Assembly: GCA_937925335.1 (NCBI GenBank)
Contig: CALEWY010000070.1
Span: 1-64,000, forward strand
Length of the DNA stretch: 64,000 bases
Direction of reading: 5' to 3'
Origin: an uncultured Acidimicrobiales bacterium
Lineage (GTDB): Bacteria; Actinomycetota; Acidimicrobiia; Acidimicrobiales; SZUA-35
In this document: positions 16,689-26,185 of the stretch, in pieces
Position numbering within the stretch: the first letter of the stretch is position 1
How the letters are laid out: each line of letters begins with the position of its first letter
Translations under genes and position numbers: made by a program
Notes under the pieces: generated by a model
Told to the model about the DNA's origin: nothing
Databases searched by the model: none
What the model saw: the letters and a program-made list of their open reading frames with translations, nothing else

Positions 16689-18248
16689 TTAGAAGTCCGT
16701 GGCGACGCCACCTTCGGCCACCCGTCGGTCGACGTAGGCGCGAAGTTCGGCTTCGATTGCCGAGTCGATCGGAGGTGCCTCGAACTCGTTGAGGAGCGCG
16801 GCGGCGATCGTGTTGGCTCGGCGCTTTGCGTCCGGAGCCCCACCCTCGGTCCAGCTCTCCCAGTTGCGCCAATCGGAAACGATCGGGCTGTAGAACGCTG
16901 AGGTGTAGCGCTCCTGGGTGTGCTGGGTGGCAAAGAAATGGCCGGCTGGCCCGACGTCGACGATCGCATCGACCGCCTGGTCGAGCGCTGCGGGCGAGGC
17001 ATCGACTGGCTCGAGGAAGGTTGCGACCATGTGGAGCAGATCGGCGTCGATGACCATCTTTTCGTAGCTGGCGTGGAGGCCACCCTCCATCCAACCGGCA
17101 CCGTGAAACACGATGTTTGCCCCGCCGTCGATCGCGCCCCACAACGACCACATGCTCTCGTACCCGGCCTGAGCGTCGATGGCGTTCGAGGCGCTCACGT
17201 TCGAGGAGCGGTAGGGGATTGCGTAGCGCCGAGCGAGTTGTCCGCCGATGATCGCGGCTCGAGCGAATTCGGGTGTTCCGAATGCGGGCGACCCCGAACG
17301 CATGTCGACGTTTGACGTAAAGCCGCCATAGACGACGGGCGCTCCCGGTCGCACAGCCTGCGTGATGGCAATCCCTGCGAGCGCTTCGGCGTTCTGCAGG
17401 ACGAGTGCTCCAGGAATCGTGATCGGTGCCATGGCGCCGGCGAGCGTGAACGGCGTGATGATCACCACTTGGTTTCGAGCCGACATCTGGAGGATGCCTT
17501 CGAGCATCGGTGTGTCGTAGCGGAGCGGTGTGCTTGCGTTGATCACCGTCGTGATGCTCGGCTGGGTGTCGAACGTTGCCTCGTCCACACCCCTGGCGAT
17601 TCTCGCCATCTCGATGCCGTCGAGGTTTCGCTGCTTGCCGAGGCTGTAGATGTGAAAGGCGCGGTCGGTCAACGTGTGGGCGTCGTAGGCACACTCGAGA
17701 TGGCGGATCGAGGCGTGAAGATCGACCGGTTCGACCGGATAACCGCCGATGAAGTGCACCGAGTTGAGTTGTTGCGCGAGCTTCAACAGGTCCTGGTATC
17801 CCTGACGATCGCCGGTGCGGCGCTCGCCGTCGAGGCCGACGTAGTTCGGAGCGCTGGCCACCGATCCGAAGGTGACCCAGTCGCCGCCGACCTGGATGTT
17901 TCGCTCCGGGATGCGGCCGTGCAAGGTGAACTCGCTCGGCGCTGTCGATATCAGCGATTCGATCAGCTCGGGGTCGAACCGCACTCGATCTTCGCCGCCA
18001 TCCCCACCGACTCTTGCGCCTGCGTTGGCAAGAATCGACCGAACCTCGGGATGCATGATGTCGATGCCGGTCTCGGAGAGCACCCGCAACGATGCGAGAT
18101 GGATGGCCTCGAGCTCATCCGCGCTGATGAGCGCTCGAGGCGGAACCCGGTAACGAGGCTGGGCAAACGGCGGCTGATCGTCGACTGTTGACCGCACCCG
18201 CTTGGGGCGTCGTCCGCTTCGTGCTCGGCGTTCGGGTCGTTCGCTCAT
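16689..18248 (-). CDS. MttB-family trimethylamine methyltransferase-like protein, without pyrrolysine
   Basis: 519 aa, full length for the MttB superfamily. It shows ALISADELEAIHLASLRVLSETGIDIMHPEVR, then TPMLEGILQMSARNQ and a TIM-barrel pattern to the end. The frame has no internal TAG, so it is a non-pyrrolysine member. Characterised relatives demethylate glycine betaine, proline betaine or carnitine and hand the methyl group to a corrinoid protein. No corrinoid protein gene is nearby. A basic N-terminal tail (RRARSGRRPKR) is odd. It is divergent from an MFS gene 49 bp away, a possible transporter for the same compound. Confidence 0.88.
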   Translation of the reverse strand: MSERPERRARSGRRPKRVRSTVDDQPPFAQPRYRVPPRALISADELEAIHLASLRVLSETGIDIMHPEVRSILANAGARVGGDGGEDRVRFDPELIESLISTAPSEFTLHGRIPERNIQVGGDWVTFGSVASAPNYVGLDGERRTGDRQGYQDLLKLAQQLNSVHFIGGYPVEPVDLHASIRHLECAYDAHTLTDRAFHIYSLGKQRNLDGIEMARIARGVDEATFDTQPSITTVINASTPLRYDTPMLEGILQMSARNQVVIITPFTLAGAMAPITIPGALVLQNAEALAGIAITQAVRPGAPVVYGGFTSNVDMRSGSPAFGTPEFARAAIIGGQLARRYAIPYRSSNVSASNAIDAQAGYESMWSLWGAIDGGANIVFHGAGWMEGGLHASYEKMVIDADLLHMVATFLEPVDASPAALDQAVDAIVDVGPAGHFFATQHTQERYTSAFYSPIVSDWRNWESWTEGGAPDAKRRANTIAAALLNEFEAPPIDSAIEAELRAYVDRRVAEGGVATDF

Positions 18249-18297
18249 CGCAGAAATGTAGACACGATCCTGGCATCGCGGGTTCTACGCTGCGCAG

Positions 18298-19488
18298 GTG
18301 TCGAAACCTCGTTCCTCGGTCTGGCTGTTTGGTGTGCTCTCAGCGTGCCTTTCCGCGGGGTACGGCGTGCTGTTCACGGTGGTCGGCGACTTCCGAGCCG
18401 AGTACGGGGTTGGCGAGGCAAAGATCGGCCTGGTGATCAGCATCGGCTTCTTGTCGGGCTTCATCGGCCAGCTCTTCATTGCACCGATCGCCGACCGCGG
18501 ACGAGCCCGCCAACTGGTCATTCTCGGCACGCTCTTGAACGTCGTTGGTTTGCTCGGCATCGCGTTCGCTGGCAGTTACGAAATGCTCCTGGTCGGTCGC
18601 ATCGTTTCCGGGCTTGGTATCGGCGCAGCGAACCCGTCGATTCGCAGAATCGTGATCTTGGCCGATCCGAAGAACCTGGGCCGCAACCTCGGCCTGTTGT
18701 TGTCAGCCGATGTGTTCGGATTCGCGCTGGGTCCTGCGATTTCTGCCGTCCTCGTCGGGCCGCTCGGGTTGCCGGCGCCGTTCATCGTGGTCGCAGTTGC
18801 CAGCGCGGTGATCGTGCCGTTCGCGCTTCGAGTCAAGGTCGAGGAGAGCAGCGATCAAACCAAACATCCGCTCGCGATCGATCTGCTGAAGTCCAAGCCG
18901 GTGGCCGGTGCGGTGCTGCTGGGGGCCACCGCGTTCTTGATGATCGGTGCGTTCGACGTGTTGTGGGACGTCGTGCACGAAGACCTCGGCACGTCGCCGC
19001 TCCTGGCAAATCTCGGCATCACGCTGTTCGCGATTCCGCTCGTGGTGCTCGGCCCCTTCGGCGGCTCCTTGGCTCAACGAATCGGCCCGTTTCGTATGGG
19101 AGGGGCAGGCCTGCTCGTGGCCGCCCTCTTCATGTTCTCCTACGGCTTCCTTCCGAGCGGTGGATGGATCTTCGCCTTCGCGATGGGCCATGCGCTCGCC
19201 GATGGATTGACGATCGCGTCGTCCGGGGTCGCCGTTGGCATGACAACACCCGAACATCGCCAGGCCGGTGCGCAGGGCTTGATCGGCGCCGCCCAAGCGA
19301 TCTCCGCTGCCATCACCGCGCTCGTGATCGGCGGTGTCTATCAGGGCTTCGGACGCGCCGCGGCCTACTCAACGGCAGCTGCCGCCATGGTCATCTGCGT
19401 CGCAATCGCGATGTGGCTCTCCCAAGAGATCTGGCGAGGCAAAGGCCGCTCCGGGGAGTCCGTTACCGCCTCCGTCGAACCTGCGTAA
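18298..19488 (+). CDS. MFS transporter
   Basis: 396 aa, about 12 membrane helices. The loop 2-3 motif of the major facilitator superfamily appears as IADRGRARQLVILG. The conserved second half includes FGGSLAQRIGPFRMGGAGLL. The start is GTG at 18298, with no strong ribosome-binding site visible. The substrate is unknown. The divergent MttB-like gene suggests quaternary amines or related osmolytes (inference). Confidence 0.88.
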   Translation: MSKPRSSVWLFGVLSACLSAGYGVLFTVVGDFRAEYGVGEAKIGLVISIGFLSGFIGQLFIAPIADRGRARQLVILGTLLNVVGLLGIAFAGSYEMLLVGRIVSGLGIGAANPSIRRIVILADPKNLGRNLGLLLSADVFGFALGPAISAVLVGPLGLPAPFIVVAVASAVIVPFALRVKVEESSDQTKHPLAIDLLKSKPVAGAVLLGATAFLMIGAFDVLWDVVHEDLGTSPLLANLGITLFAIPLVVLGPFGGSLAQRIGPFRMGGAGLLVAALFMFSYGFLPSGGWIFAFAMGHALADGLTIASSGVAVGMTTPEHRQAGAQGLIGAAQAISAAITALVIGGVYQGFGRAAAYSTAAAAMVICVAIAMWLSQEIWRGKGRSGESVTASVEPA

Positions 19489-19524
19489 GCCCTGGGGTCA
19501 GACCTCGATGTACGCAGGTTGTCA

Positions 19525-20868
19525 TCAGACCGGGGTGAGCCACGACGTGTTGTCCTGCACCTGCTCGAGGCGGGCCATTGGTTCCCACCAGTTGGGGAGC
19601 GGACGGTCGTTCATGTTCACACCGCTCGCGTGGCCGGGCAGGCTCTGCATCCACCAGGTGTAGAAGGCAACGCCGCCGTCGGGGAAACAATCCGAGCTGC
19701 CATAGGCCGGTCGGAACCAGGTCGAACACGACACGTTGGTTTGTGTGCCGCCACCGGGCTCCCAAGAGGCGCAATCCGAGGTGACCATCTCCTCGTTCCA
19801 CGACACGTATTGGTCGACCGTGTTCGGTGCCCAGGTTGAGCTGCCGCAGCGGGCCGGTGAGGAGTAGGGCGGTTCTCCGCCAACAAACTCGCTCACGTAG
19901 AACGCTTCATCTTGGAACCGGAAGAATGCTTCGAGTTGGAGTGCTCGGTTGAGCAGCATCACGTCGACGTCACGAGTGAAGTTGAAGTTGTAGAGCGTGT
20001 AGGGAGTGCTGCAGCGAGGCATGTCGTCGAACCGGAAGCTGTTGGAGATATCACCGATCTCGCTCGAGAGCTTTGATGTCGCTGGCACGATGTCGCTGTG
20101 ATGGTGGGTGTACATCCACACCTCGCGAATGCCCCGGTTGTCGACCCAATCGCAGATTCCGGCGTCGGTCAGAATCGTTCGGTAGTCGGGGAAGAACACT
20201 CCGTCGTCGCCGGGTGCTTCTTCGCCTCTCGGGGGAGTGGTGGTGAACTCGAGTTCGCCCGTCACCTCAAAGCCGATCGACGGTCGGGCGTCGGCGTTGT
20301 CGTAGCCACGGAAGCGTGTGGCTTCGGTCGACCACCACGTGTTCTGGGTTTCGAGATCATCGATACGGCCGCGGAGATCGTCGGTGCTGCCCGAGTAGTT
20401 CGTGCTTCGTTGATCGACGAAGCCGTCGTTGTTGTCATCGCCAAGGAACCGGATCGACAGCACCGGTGCGGTCCAGACTGCGTCGTCGGTCTGGGGGTGC
20501 AGGCAGCGAGATGCGTCGTTGCAGAGGCTGAGGGTGCGAGGCACTTCAACACCCTGGGCGGGGAGTTGTGTCACCTCGTTGAGCTGTGACTGGAAGATCG
20601 CCTCGGCCTGCGCCACGACGACCTGTGCAATTTGGCTGGCGATCGTTGCGTCGTCTCGCTGACGAGCGTTGGACGATTCGTCGGACTGGCTTCGAACGTT
20701 GGCGTCCGACGGTTGAGCCGAGTCGGATTCGCCAGCAGGTGCGGAGTTGAGCTGGCCGGCGTCTTGTCCGCATGCCGAGGCAGCCAGGCACAGTGCGAGG
20801 CTGACGATGGCAGCAACGAGCCGAACCGGTCGCCGCTGCTTTGTCTCGTTGGTGTCGCCGCCGCTCAT
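19525..20868 (-). CDS. Secreted lipoprotein of unknown function
   Basis: 447 aa from ATG 20868. A type II signal peptide (residues about 15-32) ends in the lipobox LAASACG, so the mature protein should be lipid-anchored outside the cell. A Ser/Asp/Gln-rich linker follows. A globular region contains DDNNDGFVDQRS (a calcium-loop-like acidic run), YTHHHSD, several cysteines and many aromatic residues. I do not recognise the family. The frame stays open upstream to 21459 but that part overlaps the divergent gene and lacks protein character. Confidence 0.75.
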   Translation of the reverse strand: MSGGDTNETKQRRPVRLVAAIVSLALCLAASACGQDAGQLNSAPAGESDSAQPSDANVRSQSDESSNARQRDDATIASQIAQVVVAQAEAIFQSQLNEVTQLPAQGVEVPRTLSLCNDASRCLHPQTDDAVWTAPVLSIRFLGDDNNDGFVDQRSTNYSGSTDDLRGRIDDLETQNTWWSTEATRFRGYDNADARPSIGFEVTGELEFTTTPPRGEEAPGDDGVFFPDYRTILTDAGICDWVDNRGIREVWMYTHHHSDIVPATSKLSSEIGDISNSFRFDDMPRCSTPYTLYNFNFTRDVDVMLLNRALQLEAFFRFQDEAFYVSEFVGGEPPYSSPARCGSSTWAPNTVDQYVSWNEEMVTSDCASWEPGGGTQTNVSCSTWFRPAYGSSDCFPDGGVAFYTWWMQSLPGHASGVNMNDRPLPNWWEPMARLEQVQDNTSWLTPV

Positions 20869-21065
20869 GGTGTTCTTGCTCCTCAATTCGAAATCCTCAC
20901 TTCCTCTGACGGTGTGAGGAGTCCGAAAGTTCGGACCGCTGTTGGTTCGCAGCGATGATTCTGGCTGAGAACCGGGCCGTTCCATCTCGTTCGGCGGGGA
21001 TCGACCGAAGTTGAAGGGGGTGTCGGCCGCTGCAGAGATGCTCTCGCGGTGCAGGACCGGCCAAG

Positions 21066-22847
21066 ATGGGTGGTGTGACGCAACCGAATTCGCCTCAACC
21101 TCCGCAGAACTCGTTCCCCGCTTCGTTCGATGCCGACGATTCCAACCTTGCGACGGGGCCTCGGGGTCAACTCGCCCACCGGAGCACGATCGACCACACC
21201 GAACGCCTCGAACGTCGCGTGTGGCAGCCGCGAGCCGGCGTCTGGTCAGTTGTTGGAAACGGCTTGTCGAACCAGAACTTCGTCGAGGGGCCTGGTGGTC
21301 TGATCTGCATCGACTCGGGCGAATCGAATCAAGAGATGGCGTGGTCGCTCGCCGCTGTTCGCAAGCACACCGATGCCCCAGTTGTCGGTGTTCTCTACAC
21401 GCACTTCCACTACATCGGCGGCACTCGAGCGATTCTCGACGAAGCGGGTGAGCGCGCAAGCGACATCCCGATCTGGGGACACTCGGGGATCATGGGCAAC
21501 CTCGAGCGTGTTGGTGGCGAAGTGAAGCCCGCCGGTGGACGCGGCCTCGTGCAGCAGATGGCGATTGCGATGCCTCTCGATGGTCCGGACGGAACGGTCA
21601 ACCTTGGGCTTGGTACGACCTGGACGTTGCCCGAACATGCCCCCTTCACTCGGGAGGTCATCGCTCCGACCAACACGTTTGACTCGGCGACCTCGTTCGA
21701 ATTGGCGGGCCTATCGATTGAGGCGACGCCGGCTCCGTCCGACGCAGACGACAGCGTCACGTTGTGGTTCCCCGAACTTCAGCTTGCGGTGAACAACATC
21801 GTCTGGCCAGCACTGTTCAACGTGTTTGCGATCCGCGGCGAGGAGTATCGCGATCCTCGGATCTTGCTCGAAGGCATCGATCACATCCTGGGGCTCGGAG
21901 CCGAACATCTCGTCGCGACCCACGGCCCACCGATCTCGGGCGCTTCTCGTATTGCGGAGGACGTCGAGGCGTACCGAGACGCCATCCAGTTCATGTGGGA
22001 TCAGACGGTGCGTGGCATGAACCGAGGCCTCACCGGTGATGAGCTGACCGAGCAGGTCCAATTGCCGGAGCTCTTTGCCGACAGCTATCTCACCCAGCAG
22101 CACTACGGCCTGGTCGAGCACCACGTTCGCCAGATCCACGCTGGCCTGCGCGGCTGGTTCGATGGGCACGACGCGCTCCTCTTCCCGACCCCTCCGCTCG
22201 AACGAACACAGAAGCTGATCGCCGGGTTCGGCGGAGCGGAGGAAGTTCGAAGCCAGGCGACCGCAGCTCACGAAGCGGGCGATGTTCGCTGGGCGCTCGA
22301 ACTTGCGAGCTGGCTGGTGCGGTCTGACGTGAACGAACACGGAAGGATCGATTCGGGAACCGACGAGGACCGAGCGTTGCTGGCGTCGATCATGCGCACG
22401 ATCGCGCAGCGGACGACGTCGGCGAATGCCCGAAACTGGCTGATCACGAGGGCGCTCGAGCTTGATGGAACGCTCGACTTCTCGAGATTCCGAGTGCACC
22501 GCTTCAGCGCTCGCGACGTGATGGCGAATCCGCCGGAAGCCTTCGTGAAGACGCTTCGAGTGCTGCTGGTGCCCGAGCGCGCAGCCGGGAGAAACGACCA
22601 CCTCCGCTGGGAGTTCGATGACGGCACGCGCGTCGGTCTCCACGTGCGGCGGTGTGTTGCGGTGCCAACCGACGGCGCAGATGCCGATCTTTCGATTTCG
22701 CTCAACCTCACAACCTGGTCCCAACTCGCGGGAGCCAAGCTGGCAATGTCGGAGGCAATCGCCGACGGTTCGGTTGTTGTCAGTGGTGATGTTGGCCGGG
22801 TCCAGGCCTTCCTCAGTTGCTTCGATCACGCCACCATCGGCGCCTGA
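21066..22847 (+). CDS. Alkyl-sulfatase-like metallo-beta-lactamase-fold protein with altered metal site
   Basis: 593 aa. The layout matches SdsA1-type alkyl sulfatases: an N-terminal beta-lactamase fold, a helical dimerisation domain (about 310-450) and a C-terminal SCP2-like domain (about 470-590, with LRWEFDDGTRVGLHVRR). The usual THSHADHxGG zinc motif is replaced by YTHFHYIGG, so the Asp-His pair is missing. The later motif ATHGPP keeps its His. The fold is clear, but sulfatase activity is doubtful or uses another metal arrangement. An arylsulfatase-type gene starts 13 bp downstream, so they form an operon. Confidence 0.82.
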   Translation: MGGVTQPNSPQPPQNSFPASFDADDSNLATGPRGQLAHRSTIDHTERLERRVWQPRAGVWSVVGNGLSNQNFVEGPGGLICIDSGESNQEMAWSLAAVRKHTDAPVVGVLYTHFHYIGGTRAILDEAGERASDIPIWGHSGIMGNLERVGGEVKPAGGRGLVQQMAIAMPLDGPDGTVNLGLGTTWTLPEHAPFTREVIAPTNTFDSATSFELAGLSIEATPAPSDADDSVTLWFPELQLAVNNIVWPALFNVFAIRGEEYRDPRILLEGIDHILGLGAEHLVATHGPPISGASRIAEDVEAYRDAIQFMWDQTVRGMNRGLTGDELTEQVQLPELFADSYLTQQHYGLVEHHVRQIHAGLRGWFDGHDALLFPTPPLERTQKLIAGFGGAEEVRSQATAAHEAGDVRWALELASWLVRSDVNEHGRIDSGTDEDRALLASIMRTIAQRTTSANARNWLITRALELDGTLDFSRFRVHRFSARDVMANPPEAFVKTLRVLLVPERAAGRNDHLRWEFDDGTRVGLHVRRCVAVPTDGADADLSISLNLTTWSQLAGAKLAMSEAIADGSVVVSGDVGRVQAFLSCFDHATIGA

Positions 22848-22860
22848 GCGGCGGCGGTCT

Positions 22861-25353
22861 ATGTCATCGGAACGCCCGAACTCATCTGAACGACCTCCGT
22901 CCGGGATCTCCATCCCGCATCCAACTCCACCGTTCGAGGGAACGATCGAACGCCTCATCGACGATTCGACGCCGAGTCCGCTCGCCGGTCTGTCAACACC
23001 CGACGGTCCGAACGTGCTCGTCATTCTTCTCGACGATGTTGGGTTCGGATCGATCGGAACCTTCGGCGGCCCGATCCCGACTCCGGCGGTCGATGCGGTC
23101 GCCGAACGGGGTCTTCGTTACAACAGCTTCCACACCACGGCGCTGTGTGCGCCGACTCGTGCCGCCCTGTTGACCGGACGCAACCATCACCGCGTGCACA
23201 TGGCGTCGATCCCCGAGGCGGCCAACAGCTACCCGGCGTACGACACGGTGATTCCGCCGGAGGCGGCAACCGTCGCCGAGGTGCTTCGCCAGCATGGCTA
23301 CTCGACGGGGTGTTTCGGCAAGTGGCATCTCACGCCCACGTGGGAGTTCAACCCGGCAGGTCCCTATGACCACTGGCCGACTCGTATGGGGTTCGACCGG
23401 TTCTACGGAATCATCGGTGCCGAGTGCTCGATGTATGAGCCGGCCGCTCACGATCAGATCTCACCGATCGAGCCACACATCGGCGCTGACGGCGAGCCGA
23501 TCGAGGGATATCACTTCACCGAGGATCTGGCCGACCAAGCGATCACCTGGATCCGCCAGCAGAAAGCGGCGGCACCCGATCGTCCGTTCTTCTGCTACTT
23601 CTCGACGCCGGCGGTTCACGCTCCGCACCACGTCTCTCAAGAGTGGATCGAACCGTTCGAGGGACGTTTCGATGACGGCTGGGATTCGCTCCGGGAAGAG
23701 ATCCACCGCACCCAACTCGAACGCGGAATCATTCCGCCGGGCACCGGCCTGACACCTCGTCCCGATGAGATCCCGTCGTGGGACGAGTACCCCGATCGAT
23801 ACAAGCCGATTGCTCGCCGGTTGATGGAGGTCTTCGCAGGGTTCCTCGCTCACACCGACGCACAGGTCAAACGAGTGATCGATGCGATCGACGACATTGG
23901 AGCGGGCGACGACACGTTGATCGTGTATCTCACTGGCGACAACGGAGCGTCGGCCGAGGGCACGATTCATGGCGCGTGGAGTGCCCCGTCGTTCCAGAAC
24001 GGAATCCACGAAGATCCGGAGTGGCTGCTCGAGCGAATCGACGACTTCGGGACGGCTCGGTGTGAGAACCACTTCAACGTCGGTTGGGCATGGGCGCTCG
24101 ACGCACCGTTCCAATGGATGAAGCAGGTGGCGTCACACTTTGGCGGCACCCGCAACGGTCTCGCCGTGTCGTGGCCGAATGGCATCGACGACGCGGGCGG
24201 GCTGCGCGATCAGTTCCATCACGTCACCGATCTGGCTCCGACGATCCTTGCCGCGGCTGGAATCGAACAACCCGATCGGGTGAACGGCATCGATCAGATG
24301 CCGGTCGACGGTATGCCGATGAACTACTCGTTTTCGTCGGCATCGGTCGATGCGCCGACGAACCATCCAACGCAGTACTTCGAGTTGCTCGGCAACCGAG
24401 CGATCTATCACGACGGCTGGATCGCTTCGTGCTTCCACGGCCGTGTGCCATGGATTCGTCTCGACGGGTATCCCTTCGACGGCGAGCAGGAGCAGTGGGA
24501 GCTCTACGACGTGAGCGCCGACTTCTCACAGTTCACGAACCTCGCGGCGGAACACCCGGACAAGCTCGCCGAGTTGCGTGAGCTCTTCCACACTGAGGCG
24601 CAACGAAATGGGGTCTACCCACTTCGCGATCCTGGGATGCCGCGTGATGCGCGGTTGCGGGTGCCGCAATCGCTCGGTGGTGTTCGCACGATGACCTACA
24701 CGACCGACCACGTTCGACTGCCCGAACGGTCAGTCGTCAACCTCAAGAACGCGTCACACGAGATCGTCGCCCGTTTCGACATCGCTCCGGCCGCTGACCG
24801 GGCGACCGATGCTGGCTCAGGCTCGGGTTCCAATTCTGCTGCCGATGCCGATGGCGGTTCCGATTCGGGAGGGCCTCTCGCAGCGGCTGGGCCGCTCGGG
24901 ACGGGAGTTCTCGCGTGTATGGGCGGCAACATGGCGGGGTGGTCGCTGTATCTCGACGAGGACGGGGTGCCGACCTACCTCTACAACTGCTTCGGTCACG
25001 AGCTGACCTTCGTTCGCGGCGATGTCCCGCTTGGGCCCGGTCGTCACCACGTCCGACTCTTCTACGAACATGATGGTGGCCTCGGCGCCGGTGGCCTCAT
25101 GACGCTGTTCGTCGATGGCGAACCGGTCGACTCCGCCCGCCTCGAGCGAACCGTGCCCATCGTGTTCTCGATGAGCGGCGAAACGTTCGATGTCGGGCTC
25201 GACTCGGGCGCGCCCGTCGGTCCCTACCCCCACCGATTCGAGTGCACGGCAACGATCGAGTCGGTCACCCTCACGAGGCTCAAAGACCCCGACCCAGAGG
25301 TGCGCGCGCAAATGGCCAAGGGCGAATTCGAAGCCGAGATGACCGCCCAATAA
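22861..25353 (+). CDS. Type I (formylglycine) arylsulfatase
   Basis: 830 aa. The alkaline-phosphatase-fold N-terminal domain has PNVLVILLDDVGFGS (metal-binding Asp pair) and CAPTRAALLTGRNHHR, in which Cys96 of CxPxR would be turned into formylglycine. Later blocks GKWHL and TGDNGAS are also in place. The C-terminal half carries a Ser/Gly/Ala/Asp repeat (about 665-685) and a beta-rich domain, as in large sulfatases. No signal peptide is seen, so it may be cytoplasmic. It needs a formylglycine-generating enzyme, which is not in the window. ATG 22861 follows the preceding stop by 13 bp. Confidence 0.9.
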   Translation: MSSERPNSSERPPSGISIPHPTPPFEGTIERLIDDSTPSPLAGLSTPDGPNVLVILLDDVGFGSIGTFGGPIPTPAVDAVAERGLRYNSFHTTALCAPTRAALLTGRNHHRVHMASIPEAANSYPAYDTVIPPEAATVAEVLRQHGYSTGCFGKWHLTPTWEFNPAGPYDHWPTRMGFDRFYGIIGAECSMYEPAAHDQISPIEPHIGADGEPIEGYHFTEDLADQAITWIRQQKAAAPDRPFFCYFSTPAVHAPHHVSQEWIEPFEGRFDDGWDSLREEIHRTQLERGIIPPGTGLTPRPDEIPSWDEYPDRYKPIARRLMEVFAGFLAHTDAQVKRVIDAIDDIGAGDDTLIVYLTGDNGASAEGTIHGAWSAPSFQNGIHEDPEWLLERIDDFGTARCENHFNVGWAWALDAPFQWMKQVASHFGGTRNGLAVSWPNGIDDAGGLRDQFHHVTDLAPTILAAAGIEQPDRVNGIDQMPVDGMPMNYSFSSASVDAPTNHPTQYFELLGNRAIYHDGWIASCFHGRVPWIRLDGYPFDGEQEQWELYDVSADFSQFTNLAAEHPDKLAELRELFHTEAQRNGVYPLRDPGMPRDARLRVPQSLGGVRTMTYTTDHVRLPERSVVNLKNASHEIVARFDIAPAADRATDAGSGSGSNSAADADGGSDSGGPLAAAGPLGTGVLACMGGNMAGWSLYLDEDGVPTYLYNCFGHELTFVRGDVPLGPGRHHVRLFYEHDGGLGAGGLMTLFVDGEPVDSARLERTVPIVFSMSGETFDVGLDSGAPVGPYPHRFECTATIESVTLTRLKDPDPEVRAQMAKGEFEAEMTAQ

Positions 25354-25461
25354 GGCGAGGCCACTTCAGCGCGAGATTTTTCCTGGCGGCTGTGTGGCCT
25401 GCTGGTGGCCCTTTTGGCCGCCGAGGGCAACCTCTCCGCCGATGCCTTGAGAAGAGGCTTG

Positions 25462-26124
25462 TCAGGTGGTGGAGGTGTTGAGGCGGACGAGGCCGTCCAG
25501 GATGAAGTCGAGGACCAGTTCGTAGCTACTCGGCACGTCTTCGTTGAGGTGTTGATGGAGGTGGGCGACCGTGTGCGGGTAGACCTCGGCTGGTGTGTTC
25601 GCGAGAAATTCGTAGGCGAGCGCCATGGGATCGTCCGGGTCGGCCGAGGTGGCCATCGCCGTCATCCCGACGTCTTGAATGGTGTAGCCAATGACGTGGT
25701 TGGTCACGGCGTGGAAGCCATGGTGCGCAAGCACGGGGGAGAGGCCGCTCTCGTCGAAGAGGCGAAGCAGCCGCTCCATGTTTGCCGTCCGGGCGGGGCC
25801 CGGCATGTGCTGGAGCCAGAGATCGGGCACCCATGGATGTTCGGTCAGCGTGGTCCGCATCGAGATCGCAAGCGATCGGATGGCGGCGAGTGGAGCCATG
25901 TCGTCCGGCGGGTCGTCGATCTCCTCCGCGACAACATCGAGCATCAGGCCGAGGAGTTGCTGTTTGTTCGCAACGTGGTTGTAGAGCGCCATCACTTTGA
26001 AGCCGAGGCCGTCGGCGAGGTTTCGCATCGTGAGGGCGTCAACGCCATGTGAATCGGCCAGGCGAATGCCGGCGTTGACGACTGCATCTCGATTGAGAGG
26101 TGCTCGTTGTTCTGCAGAACTCAT
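25462..26124 (-). CDS. TetR-family transcriptional regulator
   Basis: 220 aa. The N-terminal helix-turn-helix is NRDAVVNAGIRLADSHGVDALTMRNLADGLGFKVMALYNHVANKQQL. The C-terminal ligand domain resembles those of TetR_C regulators of the tetracycline-repressor type. ATG 26124 is used; an upstream TTG at 26131-26133 would add three residues. It is divergent from an MDR oxidoreductase, and three GTAC-N3-GTAC palindromes lie between them. It most likely represses both genes. Confidence 0.9.
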   Translation of the reverse strand: MSSAEQRAPLNRDAVVNAGIRLADSHGVDALTMRNLADGLGFKVMALYNHVANKQQLLGLMLDVVAEEIDDPPDDMAPLAAIRSLAISMRTTLTEHPWVPDLWLQHMPGPARTANMERLLRLFDESGLSPVLAHHGFHAVTNHVIGYTIQDVGMTAMATSADPDDPMALAYEFLANTPAEVYPHTVAHLHQHLNEDVPSSYELVLDFILDGLVRLNTSTT

Positions 26125-26185
26125 TGCTTCCAATCACAGCACGACTCGGTGCTGACTCGGTTGTTCCATCGCGAAATCACTTGAC

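Noticed and set aside
17469-18191. 240-codon plus-strand frame opposite the MttB-like gene
   Set aside because: A shadow of the real gene; no signal, domain or ribosome-binding site.
16689-18248. Pyrrolysine in the MttB-like protein
   Set aside because: There is no in-frame TAG; the stop codon is TAA and the protein is full length.
25405-26052. 215-codon plus-strand frame opposite the TetR gene at 25462
   Set aside because: The minus strand has a clear TetR helix-turn-helix; the plus frame is a Val/Gly/Arg-rich shadow.
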